Part shown: positions 26,234 through 35,029 of the stretch, in pieces
How the letters are laid out: the number at the start of each line of letters is the position of its first letter
Position numbering within the stretch: position 1 is the first letter of the stretch
From: Spirochaetales bacterium
GTDB lineage: Bacteria > Spirochaetota > Spirochaetia > Treponematales > Treponemataceae
Reading direction: 5' to 3'
Assembly: GCA_029098225.1 (NCBI GenBank)
Contig: JAQXNX010000024.1
Location: 62,001 to 126,000 of the forward strand
DNA length: 64,000 nt
Made by a program: the position numbers and the translations under genes
The notes under the pieces: model-generated
Databases searched by the model: none
Told to the model about the DNA's origin: nothing
Seen by the model: only the letters and a program-made list of their open reading frames with translations

Positions 26234-26584
26234 TTGAAAATTATAAATTTATTGTTTTCAATTTTATTATGCAGTTCTTTATTTTTGCTGATTGAATCTG
26301 GAATTTATACGGGACTGAAGCTTGATAATTATTGCAAAAAAATTCAAAGAATTAATGATATGAATTTTTTTATTTATTCAAGTTTTAAGAATACATGTAA
26401 CGGTAATGGATTTTCATCTTTGGAAGAATGGCAGAAAAACTGTAATGCAATGTGGAATCTTTCTTATATCGGATTTTGCCCTGCAGATGATTTTATGAAT
26501 TATGAGAATAATAATCAAAAAATTATGTATGGAATGTGGATTTTTGAAGATGAAAAAAAAGAAGTTTATTGCATTATAAATTAA
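26234..26584 (+). CDS. Small single-span protein of the gsp cluster
   Basis: 116 residues. I start it at TTG 26234 with AGAGGATG just upstream; an upstream in-frame ATG at 26183 lies in the tandem repeat and lacks an SD. One N-terminal hydrophobic helix (LLFSILLCSSLFLLI) is followed by a small, Cys- and Trp-containing domain. The size and layout resemble ComGF/GspJ-like minor pseudopilins, but there is no Gly/Phe cleavage site or Glu5. Cysteines (four in the soluble part) suggest disulfides in the periplasm. Confidence 0.55.
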   Translation: MKIINLLFSILLCSSLFLLIESGIYTGLKLDNYCKKIQRINDMNFFIYSSFKNTCNGNGFSSLEEWQKNCNAMWNLSYIGFCPADDFMNYENNNQKIMYGMWIFEDEKKEVYCIIN

Positions 26585-26608
26585 ACTTTGCGTTCAATAA
26601 GCTGCAAT

Positions 26609-26653
26609 ATTGCGCATCCATGCACAACCGCTACCGCGGAAAATTTAGAGGAG
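26609..26653 (+). repeat. Leader hairpin-SD repeat, copy 4
   Basis: GCGCATCCATGCAC, then CCGC-TACC-GCGG, AAAATTT and AGAGGAG, directly before the ATG at 26658. Confidence 0.7.
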
Positions 26654-26657
26654 AAGA

Positions 26658-27929
26658 ATGGGAAATATGTTGAAAAAGGAAGAGTATGAATTTTATAAAA
26701 TACCTTTTCCTGTAAAAAAGCTTCTTGAAAAAAAACGAAAAAAATTCTTTTATTCTGAACTTGAAAAAAGACATCCATGTTTTTCCAGCCTATGTGCATT
26801 TGATTATAAATTTAAGCTTGGAAAACGGGGAATGGAATCGGATGTAATTGTTATGAATCGTCTGAAACTTGCGGAAATGAAAAAGCAGCCTGGATTTAAA
26901 GGTGTTTCGATTCCGGAATTTAAAAGAAGATTTTTTGTTCCTAAAAAAAATCAGCAGATTATTCTTTTTATTTTGTTTTTGATTTTCTCTGTATTATCCA
27001 TTTTTTTTATCAGATTATATAAAAATAAGCACACAGAAAATTTTCTGATTAATTCTGAAATTGAAAATTTAGTTTTATCCGAAAATCTTAATTCTGATTT
27101 AGAAGAAATTAAAAATGAAAAAGATTATCTAAGTCTTGAAAAAGAAATTCTTGATACGGTGAATTATTCCGGAGGAAAAATTAATTCTTTTGAATGGAAG
27201 CTTTCAGATGGTTATGAATCAGTTAATGCTTCTATAGAGAATATGTATCCTGAAAGACTTGATAAAATCAATTCAGATTATTTTTTTAATTCAAGAATAA
27301 TATATAAAGTTTCAGTCCCATTTTTTACTATTGAAGCAAGAAAAAGAATTCCATTTACAGAATCATTTTCATCAGAAGAAAATAAACTTGATGGACAAAT
27401 AAATATATCAGAAGCTGTTTCTGTGGATGAATATAAAAACAGCTTATTGAAGGAAATTCGGAATTTATTTTTTGAATACGAGGATTGTAATTTATGTCTG
27501 CAGGAAGAGAATCCAGGAAAAAATGAATTTAATTTCTTGCTCAGTAAACAGAATAATTTAGCAAAAGATTTTTTTACTAAGGTTAATCAAATTTGTCATG
27601 CCTGTAATTTTTTTGTTTCTGGTTTTTCTTTAGAAAGCAAAGATGAAAAATTTTTTCAGATACAACTTTCTTTTTGTCTATATAACGAATCCTTCAGTTC
27701 ATCTTTTATAAAATCAAATTTTATAGATGATTTGATTCATAATCTGGATATATTCGGATTTATAAGTATAGAAGATAAACCGGTTGTAAAAGAAAGGTTA
27801 ATTGTTGAAAAAAATCCTGTAGACGATTCAGATACTGTTATAAAAATAGGTGAAGTTAAATATAAAAACGGGAGAAAGAAAACTTATTATAAAAATAAGG
27901 AGGGAAAAATTATTAGTATTGAAAATTAA
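26658..27929 (+). CDS. Bitopic membrane protein, possible GspL/M substitute
   Basis: 423 residues, unknown family. Topology: ~100 basic cytoplasmic residues, one membrane segment (IILFILFLIFSVLSIFFI, ~residues 96-115), and ~300 extracytoplasmic residues rich in Glu, Asn, Ser and Phe with a Lys-rich end. This in-out layout, and its place after the pseudopilin genes, are like GspL or PilN/PilO proteins that link the cytoplasmic ATPase to the periplasm. No sequence motif confirms this. The start has GAGGAG 5 bases upstream, supplied by leader repeat copy 4. Confidence 0.6.
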   Translation: MGNMLKKEEYEFYKIPFPVKKLLEKKRKKFFYSELEKRHPCFSSLCAFDYKFKLGKRGMESDVIVMNRLKLAEMKKQPGFKGVSIPEFKRRFFVPKKNQQIILFILFLIFSVLSIFFIRLYKNKHTENFLINSEIENLVLSENLNSDLEEIKNEKDYLSLEKEILDTVNYSGGKINSFEWKLSDGYESVNASIENMYPERLDKINSDYFFNSRIIYKVSVPFFTIEARKRIPFTESFSSEENKLDGQINISEAVSVDEYKNSLLKEIRNLFFEYEDCNLCLQEENPGKNEFNFLLSKQNNLAKDFFTKVNQICHACNFFVSGFSLESKDEKFFQIQLSFCLYNESFSSSFIKSNFIDDLIHNLDIFGFISIEDKPVVKERLIVEKNPVDDSDTVIKIGEVKYKNGRKKTYYKNKEGKIISIEN

Positions 27930-28053
27930 AAAACGAACGGTAGTTAGTAATGTCAGGTTTGCAGATAGTGTTTTCTTGATTAGAAAAATGTATAAAAAAT
28001 ATTTTGTTCATTTCTGCATTTTTTCTAAGTGTTTTATTAAATGAGGAGAAAAT

Positions 28054-28557
28054 ATGGCAAGAAGTAAAAAAACTTTTTTTGGATATTGTTTATCTTTTCT
28101 ACTTATCCTGCTTAGTTTTCAGAGCTGTGCTTCAAAGAATGTGTTTTCTGGAAAAATTGATTTATGTGGATTTGTCGTTGACGAAAATAATAATGCTGTA
28201 AGTAATTTTATTATTCGTTGTAAGAAAAGTTCTGGAATTGGAAGTAAAGAGTATTCAGCATTAACCGAAAGTAACGGACTTTTTACAATTAATGATTTAA
28301 ATTATGGCGAATATATTATTTTTGGTGAAAAAAATGGATTTGCAAAAATTTCTGAATTTAAAATTCAAACGCAGACACAGAAAATTATTTGTATTCAAGT
28401 TTGCAGTATAGATAATGTTTTAAATAATGTTGAAAAACAGATTCAACTTGGTGAAAAACAAAAAGCCTTGGATTTACTTGAAGAAATCAAATATGAATCT
28501 GATAGCTGCGAAGAATTTGTAGTTAAATCATATAAATCAATAATTGAGAAGATTTAA
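28054..28557 (+). CDS. Lipoprotein with carboxypeptidase-regulatory-like domain
   Basis: 167 residues starting behind GAGGAG. The signal peptide ends in the lipobox FQSC. Residues ~38-115 show the transthyretin-like CarboxypepD_reg pattern: IDLCGFVVDENNNAVSNF, ALTESNGLFTINDL, YGEYIIFGEKNGF. The C-terminal ~50 residues are helical (EKQIQLGEKQKALDLLEEI), TPR-like. It is an exported binding module, perhaps a partner or cargo of the secretion cluster before it. Function not known. Confidence 0.7.
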   Translation: MARSKKTFFGYCLSFLLILLSFQSCASKNVFSGKIDLCGFVVDENNNAVSNFIIRCKKSSGIGSKEYSALTESNGLFTINDLNYGEYIIFGEKNGFAKISEFKIQTQTQKIICIQVCSIDNVLNNVEKQIQLGEKQKALDLLEEIKYESDSCEEFVVKSYKSIIEKI

Positions 28558-28605
28558 TTTTCGAAGATTCGAAATCAAAAATGCAGGTTGTTAATCTGCT
28601 TATTT

Positions 28606-28645
28606 AATGCCTTCATGCGCAATAATTTCTATGGCGAGTTAGGAG
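28606..28645 (+). repeat. Leader hairpin-SD repeat, copy 5 (decayed)
   Basis: CTTCATGCGCAA, TCTATGGCGAG and TTAGGAG line up with copy 2, but the second stem is broken. It ends 5 bases before the ATG at 28650. Confidence 0.5.
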
Positions 28646-28649
28646 AAAT

Positions 28650-29102
28650 ATGTATAAATTTAATTCACTTATTAATTTAATACCAGTTATATCTGCTCTT
28701 TTTTTGTTTGGTTGTTGTTCTTTTGCAAATCAGAAGGGAAGGGAAACTCCATATATTACAGAAGGTAAAATGGAGATGGAAGAAAATTCTATGGAATATG
28801 AAATTGCTGGGCTTGATTTTTTCTTTATGAATAAATCCGATAAGAATGTTTCTGAGTTAACTGTAGTTTTTTTTCTTTTTGATAAAGATGGCGAACCTGT
28901 CTCTGGAGGAAAAAGTAATATTGTTCTAACAGTCAAAGAAAGAATCCTTGCAAAAAGTTCCTTGAGATGTTGTCTTAATCTTGATGATTATTTTTCTATA
29001 GTTCCTGATGAAGTTTACACAGTAGATTATCTTTATATAAGTAAAATTTTGTATGAAGATGGTTCTTCATGGAGTGATCCATTCGGAATGTCAGTTTATT
29101 GA
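28650..29102 (+). CDS. Small lipoprotein
   Basis: 150 residues with a signal peptide and lipobox (LFGC). The mature part is an all-beta domain (MEYEIAGLDFFFMNKSDKNVSELTVVFFLFDKDGEPV) of FxLYD/immunoglobulin-like character. Likely an envelope lipoprotein of unknown role. It sits between two other lipoproteins after the gsp cluster, each with its own leader repeat. Confidence 0.65.
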   Translation: MYKFNSLINLIPVISALFLFGCCSFANQKGRETPYITEGKMEMEENSMEYEIAGLDFFFMNKSDKNVSELTVVFFLFDKDGEPVSGGKSNIVLTVKERILAKSSLRCCLNLDDYFSIVPDEVYTVDYLYISKILYEDGSSWSDPFGMSVY

Positions 29103-29135
29103 AATAATTTTATTTCTGGAAAAAAGACTGCTATA

Positions 29136-29177
29136 ACGTGATTTCCTACGCAAACGTTAATGCAGTGTTTCAGGAGG
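29136..29177 (+). repeat. Leader hairpin-SD repeat, copy 6 (decayed)
   Basis: CCTACGCAAACGTTAATGCAG followed by GTGTTTCAGGAGG aligns base by base with copy 1 (GTGTTTAAGGAG). It ends before the ATG at 29181. Confidence 0.55.
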
Positions 29178-29180
29178 AAT

Positions 29181-30437
29181 ATGATAAATCAATTATTTTT
29201 TAAATTAAAAAATTTAATACTTTTTGTTTTAATTTCTCTAATTTTTTTTGGATGCAGCTATTATACAGAGGGTGATGAAGGGAAATCTTCTGATAAAATA
29301 AATAAATTAACGCTTTTAATTTATATGGCTGCGGATAATGATCTGGAAAGTTATGCAATAGAAAATCTAAATGAAATGGAAAATTCTAAATTCAGGGATA
29401 TGAGTGTCCTTGCGTTAATAGACAGATCTGATGAATATGATGAGACAAATGAAAACTGGACAGATACAAGACTATATGAAATTTCATATGATTCAAAAAA
29501 TAGAAATGAAATTGTTTCAAAAAGATTAAGCTGTCCATTACTAGGCTTGAGCTCGGATAAAGAAACTGAGCTTGATATGGGAAATTATATGAATCTAAAA
29601 AAATTAATCCAATTTGCAAAAGAAGAATATCCTGCTGAAAAATACGGATTGATTATCTGGGGGCATGGAACCGGATGGCGGGGAAGCAGAGCCTTTGCAA
29701 TTGATGATAAAACTGATTCTTATATGTCTGTCTGTGATTTGGGAAAAGCGCTGCAGAAATCAGCTTTGAGCGTTATTGGATTTGATACATGCTTTGGCTG
29801 TGTTTTTGAAAATCTTTATGAAATAAAAGACTGTGCAGAATATACCGTTGCATGTTCCGGCGTTACACCTTCCTGCGGGTGGGATTATAAATCTCTAATT
29901 GAAAGAATTTATAATAGCAGTTATTCTTCCAGCGATATTGCAAAAATTATGTCCGATACCTCATCTGTAAAGACAACTGTAATAAGAAATTCTCAACTGG
30001 AGAATCTTATGCAATCGTTAGATAATTTTTCCAGAAATCTTTCACAGACAATTGGATCTTCAAAAGATAAAAGCTCGGTTTTGAATGAGCTGCTTGATTC
30101 AAAATCTTACAGTTATACTCAATATCCTTGTGATTTGTATCTTGATATTTCTTCTCTTGGAAAATTATATGAAAATGATTCTGATTCAAATCTTGCGCAG
30201 GCTTCTTATCAGTTGATTTCCTCTGTGAATAATGCCTGTGTTTCTTCTGAAAGTTCGCAGATAGGTATTTTTCTTATTCAAAAAATAGACACAAGAACTT
30301 TACAGACATCACATCCTGCAGAATACATAAAGAATCAGAATAATATTGAACAATGTTTGTTTGTAAAAAAGAATCAGTGGTGGTCACCTAGTCTTAATGC
30401 GCAGAATGGAACTCTTCTTGATAAATTATTTTATTAA
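29181..30437 (+). CDS. Clostripain-family (C11) cysteine peptidase, lipoprotein
   Basis: 418 residues from ATG 29181, with AGGAGG 5 bases upstream (a further ATG at 29160 lies inside the leader repeat). Lipobox is FFGC. The C11 fold is clear: LTLLIYMAADNDLESYAIENLNEM opening split by charge, LIIWGHGTGW (catalytic His) and IGFDTCFGC (catalytic Cys). The D1 subsite Asp cannot be placed. C11 peptidases cut after Arg or Lys and are secreted by gut bacteria. A surface-anchored peptidase beside a type II secretion cluster is a plausible substrate, but this is inference. A strong terminator follows. Confidence 0.88.
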   Translation: MINQLFFKLKNLILFVLISLIFFGCSYYTEGDEGKSSDKINKLTLLIYMAADNDLESYAIENLNEMENSKFRDMSVLALIDRSDEYDETNENWTDTRLYEISYDSKNRNEIVSKRLSCPLLGLSSDKETELDMGNYMNLKKLIQFAKEEYPAEKYGLIIWGHGTGWRGSRAFAIDDKTDSYMSVCDLGKALQKSALSVIGFDTCFGCVFENLYEIKDCAEYTVACSGVTPSCGWDYKSLIERIYNSSYSSSDIAKIMSDTSSVKTTVIRNSQLENLMQSLDNFSRNLSQTIGSSKDKSSVLNELLDSKSYSYTQYPCDLYLDISSLGKLYENDSDSNLAQASYQLISSVNNACVSSESSQIGIFLIQKIDTRTLQTSHPAEYIKNQNNIEQCLFVKKNQWWSPSLNAQNGTLLDKLFY

Positions 30438-30455
30438 ACGCTATGTTAAATAATT

Positions 30456-30493
30456 AAGGGGTCATCAGTATTTTACTATGCCCCCTTTTTTTT
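30456..30493 (+). terminator. Intrinsic terminator after the clostripain gene
   Basis: AAGGGG (30456-30461) pairs with the CCCCCTT run from 30481; an inner AGTA/TACT stem closes the loop. A run of eight T follows. Confidence 0.85.
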
Positions 30494-30566
30494 GATGCTT
30501 GACGGGCTCGAACCGCCGACCTGCTGCTTAGAAGGCAGCTGCTCTATCCAGCTGAGCTAAAGCACC
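30493..30566 (-). tRNA. tRNA-Arg (anticodon UCU)
   Basis: Read on the minus strand the cloverleaf is complete: acceptor GGUGCUU/AAGCAUC (one G-U pair), D arm GCUC/GAGC, anticodon stem GCUGC/GCAGC around CUUCUAA with anticodon UCU, and a T arm with GGUUCGAGCC. The discriminator is A. CCA is not encoded. It reads AGA codons, which are common in these genes. Confidence 0.93.
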
Positions 30567-30577
30567 AAAGTTGAAAT

Positions 30578-30606
30578 ATATTATCACAAAAGAGAGTTAT
30601 ATTCAA
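30578..30606 (-). promoter_or_regulatory. Promoter of tRNA-Arg
   Basis: On the minus strand TTGAAT (30606-30601), 17 bases and TAATAT (30583-30578), 11 bases before the first tRNA base. It overlaps the 3' end of sufU, so the tRNA need not depend on suf transcription. Confidence 0.5.
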
Positions 30607-31037
30607 GTAGATTGCATTCCAAGCATTTCTTTCATGGTGCGCCAGCCGAGCATAGCGCATTTTACTCGGGCAGGCATATGTGAAATATCCTGAAGAGCTG
30701 CGGCTTCGTCGAGTTTTTCAAGATCTTCTTCTGAAACTTCGCTTTTAATCATGCGGTCAAAAATATCTGCCAGAGCCAGAGCCTCTTCTTTTGTTTTTCC
30801 GATTACAAGATCAGCCATCATATCTACAGAAGCCTGAGAGATAGCACAGCCGCTTCCTGTAAAAGAGGCATCACTTATTTTTCCATCTTCGCCAAGTTTC
30901 AGCTGTAGAGTTATCTGGTCACCGCAGCTTGGATTTACGCCCTCAAGACAGAGATCCGGTGAATCCATAGCAGCCTTGTGAGTCGGGTTTATGTTATGCT
31001 CGTTTAAGATTTCGCGGTATAATTCCTTTGTATCCAT
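30603..31037 (-). CDS. sufU: SUF system scaffold/sulfur acceptor protein SufU
   Basis: 144 residues from ATG 31037, 2 bases after the sufS stop, with AAGGAT overlapping the end of sufS. The three zinc/sulfur-binding cysteines of SufU are present: PSCGDQI, GSGCAISQAS and ARVKCAMLGW, as is the Asp in GD. The insert between Cys 2 and Cys 3 is typical for SufU and absent from IscU. It takes sulfur from SufS for cluster assembly on SufBCD. Last gene of the suf operon. A longer reading frame from 31061 would overlap sufS and lacks an SD. Confidence 0.93.
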   Translation of the reverse strand: MDTKELYREILNEHNINPTHKAAMDSPDLCLEGVNPSCGDQITLQLKLGEDGKISDASFTGSGCAISQASVDMMADLVIGKTKEEALALADIFDRMIKSEVSEEDLEKLDEAAALQDISHMPARVKCAMLGWRTMKEMLGMQST

Positions 31038-31039
31038 TA

Positions 31040-32284
31040 TTAATCCTTGTAGCCTGACCACTCACGGAGATGGCTTAATTTTTCTAGAAACAGGTCAGCT
31101 TCTTCTTCAGTATTGTAAAAGTAGAGACTTGCACGGGCTGTGGCTGTCTGATCCAGATACTGCCCGAGCGGTTGAGCGCAGTGATGACCTGCACGAATGG
31201 CAATATGCTCTTCTGAAAGAAGGGTTGCAACGTCGTGAGGATGAACGCCCTCTACGGTAAAAGTAACAATTCCACAACGCTTATTGCCATCTTTAGGACC
31301 TATTATATTAATATGCGGAATTTTTTTCATTCCCTCAATGATGCGGCAGGCCAGCCGGGCATCGTGCTTTTCAATGTTTTCAAGCCCTATAGACTGAATA
31401 TAGCGTATTGCGGCTGCCATTCCAACAGCATCTCCGGCACTTACGGTTCCTGCTTCAAACTTGTGAGGAACTTCTGCCCAGGTTGCTTTTTCGCGGGTAA
31501 CGTATTCAATCATTTCGCCGCCACGTAAAAAAGGCTCCATTTCTTCTAAGAGATCACGCTTGCCGTAAAGGGCACCGATTCCCATTGGACCGCAGAGCTT
31601 GTGTCCACTCATGGCAAAGAAGTCAGCATTAATATCCTGTACATCAACCTTCATATGTGGGGCAGACTGTGCACCGTCAACAATAAAAATAGCGCCGACT
31701 GCATGTGCTGCTTCACCAAGTTTCTTTACAGGATTAGTAACGCCTAACACATTGCTTACATGAACAATAGAAACAATCTTTGTTCGTGGGCTTATTTTTG
31801 CGGCAATTTCTTCATCACTTATAATTCCTGTTTCTTTATCGCATTCAAGGAAAATAAGCTTTGCGCCAGTCTTCTGGCATACCATCTGCCATGGAACAAT
31901 ATTTGAATGATGCTCCATAATGCTTATGCAGATTTCGTCACCTTCTTTTATATTATTGAGTCCCCAGCTGTAGGCTACAAGATTCAGGCTTTCGCTGGCA
32001 TTTCGTGTAAATACGATTTCTGCAGCTTCGCGGGCATTTATGAATTTTGCAACTGTATCGCGGGCATTTTCATAAGCAAGGGTAGCGCGTTCGCTGAGAG
32101 AGTAAAGACCTCTCAGAGGATTTGCGTTTTCGGTTGCATAAAAATGTGTCATTGCGTTGAGCACAATAAAAGGACGCTGTGCGGTTGCGGCTGTGTCAAA
32201 ATATATGAGGCCTTTATTTTCTCCGGCTTCGTTTTCATCTATTGCCTTGAAAAAAGGGAAATCTTTTCTATATTTATTTTCCAT
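31040..32284 (-). CDS. sufS: Cysteine desulfurase SufS
   Basis: 414 residues of the group II NifS family. Motifs: YFDTAATAQRP, HHSNIVPWQ, VSNVLG, GAQSAPHMKVD, SGHKLCGPMGIGALYG (PLP lysine) and RAGHHCAQPLG (catalytic Cys in the short loop typical of SufS). It releases sulfur from cysteine and passes it to SufU. The start codon lacks a clear SD; a TAGATT box 9 bases upstream might give a near-leaderless internal transcript. Confidence 0.95.
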   Translation of the reverse strand: MENKYRKDFPFFKAIDENEAGENKGLIYFDTAATAQRPFIVLNAMTHFYATENANPLRGLYSLSERATLAYENARDTVAKFINAREAAEIVFTRNASESLNLVAYSWGLNNIKEGDEICISIMEHHSNIVPWQMVCQKTGAKLIFLECDKETGIISDEEIAAKISPRTKIVSIVHVSNVLGVTNPVKKLGEAAHAVGAIFIVDGAQSAPHMKVDVQDINADFFAMSGHKLCGPMGIGALYGKRDLLEEMEPFLRGGEMIEYVTREKATWAEVPHKFEAGTVSAGDAVGMAAAIRYIQSIGLENIEKHDARLACRIIEGMKKIPHINIIGPKDGNKRCGIVTFTVEGVHPHDVATLLSEEHIAIRAGHHCAQPLGQYLDQTATARASLYFYNTEEEADLFLEKLSHLREWSGYKD

Positions 32285-32339
32285 AGTGGTTTAATCTACC
32301 ATATTTATAGGTATTTTACTAGTATATCCGGATTTTAAG

Positions 32340-33422
32340 TTATTCAGAAAGAAAGTTGTTGATTTCTTCCTGAATGCCTTCATCCTCAATTGAAACTGCA
32401 GCTGCTGTAATTTTTGCGCGTGTAAGCAGGTCTTCTGCAGTCTTCTGATCTATGCCGCGGCTGTTCATGTAGAAAAGCATTTCATTTGAAAGCTTTCCGA
32501 TTGTTGAGCCGTGCTCTGCGGCAATGTCTTCTTCGCCGCAGAGAATAATTGGTGCAGCTTTTACTACGGCCTTTGGAGACAAAAGCAGGGTAGTTTCAAT
32601 TTCGTTTCCTACTGAGCCGGCGCAACCACGGCGCATATCAATTGTTCCGCGGTAAGTTTTTGTGCTTTCGTCTTTTGCTGTTCCATGAGTTTTCATGTCG
32701 CAGACAGTTTTCTTTCCCTTGTGAACAACTACCTGATTCATATCCAGATACTGATTATTCCGGCAGATATAGGCTGTGTCTGAATAAAACTCAGACTGGT
32801 AACCCTCCAGTGTAGCGTGGAAGCCTGCGTCTATGTGAGCGCCGCCGAGTTCAATTTGTGTGAGAGTTACCTTCGCACGCTCTCCGCAAACAACTGCTGT
32901 ATCATCAATTTGATTTAATGATTTACCGCAGAGCTGAATTTTACTTATATGAAGCTTTGAAGCTTCTTCTGCGTAAACCTTTGTGATTACGCCGGAAAGA
33001 ACTTCCGAAAGTACAGTTTTTGCGGCTCTCGAAGGATCGTCTTCATAAACAATAATTACATTTGCTTCAGTTCCAGCCTTTGCATGGATTATCTGATGGG
33101 TTGCAGAATTTGAGTCCAGTTTGATTCTGATGATAAGAGGCTGGTTTGTGCTTTTTTCTACTGTGTAGATTTTACCTTCTGTCGCTGCCTCTGAAATCAG
33201 TTTTGCAGCTTCTTCTCCAATAGAAAATTCTGGCTCGGGCAGCGAACTTGAAATTGATTTTCCACTACTTACGTTTATTCCTTCCGGGAGCTGAACTTCG
33301 CTTCCCTTGTTTTCTGCCAAAGAAAAATCATAGGCTACAGAATCTTTATTTATTTTGAGCCAGGTCCAGGTAAGATATGGAATCGGGTTTATATCTATTG
33401 TATTTTCTCTTGTTTTATCCAT
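32340..33422 (-). CDS. sufD: Fe-S cluster assembly protein SufD
   Basis: 360 residues with the SufB/D beta-helix: a repetitive central core and a helical end. The end has VVKAAPIILCGEEDIAAEHGSTIGKLSNEMLFYMNSRG split by strands, where the Glu-His pair matches the SufD residue that helps Fe-S assembly with SufB. It is shorter than E. coli SufD (423). AGAGGT lies 9 bases upstream. Works in the SufBC2D complex. Confidence 0.92.
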   Translation of the reverse strand: MDKTRENTIDINPIPYLTWTWLKINKDSVAYDFSLAENKGSEVQLPEGINVSSGKSISSSLPEPEFSIGEEAAKLISEAATEGKIYTVEKSTNQPLIIRIKLDSNSATHQIIHAKAGTEANVIIVYEDDPSRAAKTVLSEVLSGVITKVYAEEASKLHISKIQLCGKSLNQIDDTAVVCGERAKVTLTQIELGGAHIDAGFHATLEGYQSEFYSDTAYICRNNQYLDMNQVVVHKGKKTVCDMKTHGTAKDESTKTYRGTIDMRRGCAGSVGNEIETTLLLSPKAVVKAAPIILCGEEDIAAEHGSTIGKLSNEMLFYMNSRGIDQKTAEDLLTRAKITAAAVSIEDEGIQEEINNFLSE

Positions 33423-33501
33423 TGTTATACCTCTAACATTATCTAAGTGGTAAACTCTAAAAAATTGCTCCAGGTTTTCGCAATTTTTTTTAACGAGTTT
33501 G

Positions 33502-34914
33502 CTACATTGAACCTTTCATTTCAAGCTTGATTAAATTATTCATTTCTACCGCATATTCCAGCGGCAGTTCCTTGCTTACCGGGTTAGCAAAGCCGCTTAC
33601 AATCATGCTGCGGGCTTCGTCTTCAGAAATACCTCGTGTCATAAGATAGAAAATTGCGTCGTTGGAAATGCGGCCGATTTTTGCTTCGTGTCCTACATCG
33701 CACTCATCTGTTTTGATTACCATTGCAGGAATTGTGTCTGAACGGCTTTCAGAATCCAGCATAAGGCTTTCGCAGGAAACGCTTGTTTTACTGCCTGTCG
33801 CGTTTTTGTCGATATATACAGCTGAGCGGTAGATTGAAACTCCGCCGCCTTTTGAAATTGATTTTGTGCTTATGAGGCTTGATGTGTCTGGCGCAAGGTG
33901 TACCATTTTGGCACCTGTGTCCAGCTCCTGGCCTGCACCCGCAAAGGTAATTCCTGTGAACTCTGATTTTGCACCGCGTCCTACAAGGTCGCTTTCCGGG
34001 TAGAGATAGCTTACGTGGCTGCCGAAAGAACCTGAAACCCATTCAATGCTGGCGCCTTCTTCTACGCGGGCACGCTTGGTGTTAAGGTTGTACATATTCT
34101 TTGACCAGTTTTCGATGGTAGAGTAGCGGAGGTGGGCGCCTTTTTTTACAAAAAGCTCTACGGCTCCGGCGTGCAGGTTTGCTTCGTTATATTTTGGAGC
34201 AGAACAGCCTTCAATAAAGTGCAGGTCTGCGCCTTCGTCTACGATAATAAGTGTGTGTTCAAACTGTCCGGCTCCGCGGGCGTTCAAACGGAAGTAAGAC
34301 TGAAGAGGGAAGGAAAGGTGAACTCCCTTTGGTACATATACAAAGCTTCCGCCCGACCATACTGCTCCGTGAAGGGCTGCAAACTTGTGGTCCTTTGGAG
34401 TGATGAGGGTCATAAAGTATTCTTTTACCATTGGTCCCCATTCCGGTGATTTCAGGGCTTCTTCAAAGCCAAGGTAAACTACACCCTGTTTTGAAACTTC
34501 GTTCTGTACGTTATGGTAAACTAACTCAGAGTCGTACTGGGCGCCAACGCCGGCAAGAGATTTTCTCTCTGCTTCCGGGATTCCAAGCTTTTCAAAGGTT
34601 TCCTTAATGTCGTCCGGAACATCTTCCCATTTACCGCTCATCTGAGTTTTCGGGCGGACGTAGGTTGCAATGTTATCTATGTTGAGGCCGTCGATTGAAG
34701 GACCCCATTTTGGAACTCTTAAATAGTTATAGGTCTCAAGCGATTTAAGACGGAACTCGCGCATCCAGTCCGGGTCGCCTTTTTCATCTGAGATTTTAGT
34801 AACGATTTCCGGAGTTAAACCGGACTCAAGACGGAAGGTATTTTCTTCTGTCTCTTCGTAGCGGAAATCGTAGAACTCTCTGTTTATATCCTGTATATTT
34901 GTTTTTTCTTCCAT
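33502..34914 (-). CDS. sufB: Fe-S cluster assembly protein SufB
   Basis: 470 residues, full-length SufB. Conserved stretches include GVVYLGFEEAL, AALHGAVWSGGSFVYVPKGVH, ENWSKNMYNLNTKRA, DTGAKMVHLAPDTSS and KTDECDVGHEAKIGRIS. SufB is the main scaffold of the SufBC2D complex. It follows sufC across a 115-bp gap packed with three hairpins, unlike the usual tight sufCB junction. Its ribosome site (AGAG) is weak. Confidence 0.95.
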   Translation of the reverse strand: MEEKTNIQDINREFYDFRYEETEENTFRLESGLTPEIVTKISDEKGDPDWMREFRLKSLETYNYLRVPKWGPSIDGLNIDNIATYVRPKTQMSGKWEDVPDDIKETFEKLGIPEAERKSLAGVGAQYDSELVYHNVQNEVSKQGVVYLGFEEALKSPEWGPMVKEYFMTLITPKDHKFAALHGAVWSGGSFVYVPKGVHLSFPLQSYFRLNARGAGQFEHTLIIVDEGADLHFIEGCSAPKYNEANLHAGAVELFVKKGAHLRYSTIENWSKNMYNLNTKRARVEEGASIEWVSGSFGSHVSYLYPESDLVGRGAKSEFTGITFAGAGQELDTGAKMVHLAPDTSSLISTKSISKGGGVSIYRSAVYIDKNATGSKTSVSCESLMLDSESRSDTIPAMVIKTDECDVGHEAKIGRISNDAIFYLMTRGISEDEARSMIVSGFANPVSKELPLEYAVEMNNLIKLEMKGSM

Positions 34915-34934
34915 AGTGTTCTCTAGGGGGCGTT

Positions 34935-35027
34935 GCGGGGGAGTCCCCCGCTGGGTAGGTAGCGGAAAACACGGTGGTTGAGCTTGTCGAAACTACCGTG
35001 TTTGCAGCGCAGGGAGGGGCTCCTCCC
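34935..35027 (-). other. Three stacked hairpins between sufC and sufB
   Basis: GCGGGGG-AGT-CCCCCGC (34935-34951); AAACACGGT (34967-34975) with ACCGTGTTT (34995-35003) around a TTCGACAAGCTC-type loop on the minus strand; GGGAGG (35012-35017) with CCTCCC (35022-35027). No T runs. They could stabilise the sufC mRNA end or lower sufB read-through; the middle one looks like a REP-type element. Confidence 0.7.
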
Positions 35028-35029
35028 TC

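Noticed and set aside
30493-30566. Integration site (attB) at the tRNA-Arg
   Set aside because: No integrase, no repeated tRNA 3' end and ordinary suf genes on one side; no sign of an island.
31907-32338. 143-codon plus-strand frame over sufS
   Set aside because: Antisense to a clear sufS; Cys-rich low-complexity translation typical of a shadow.
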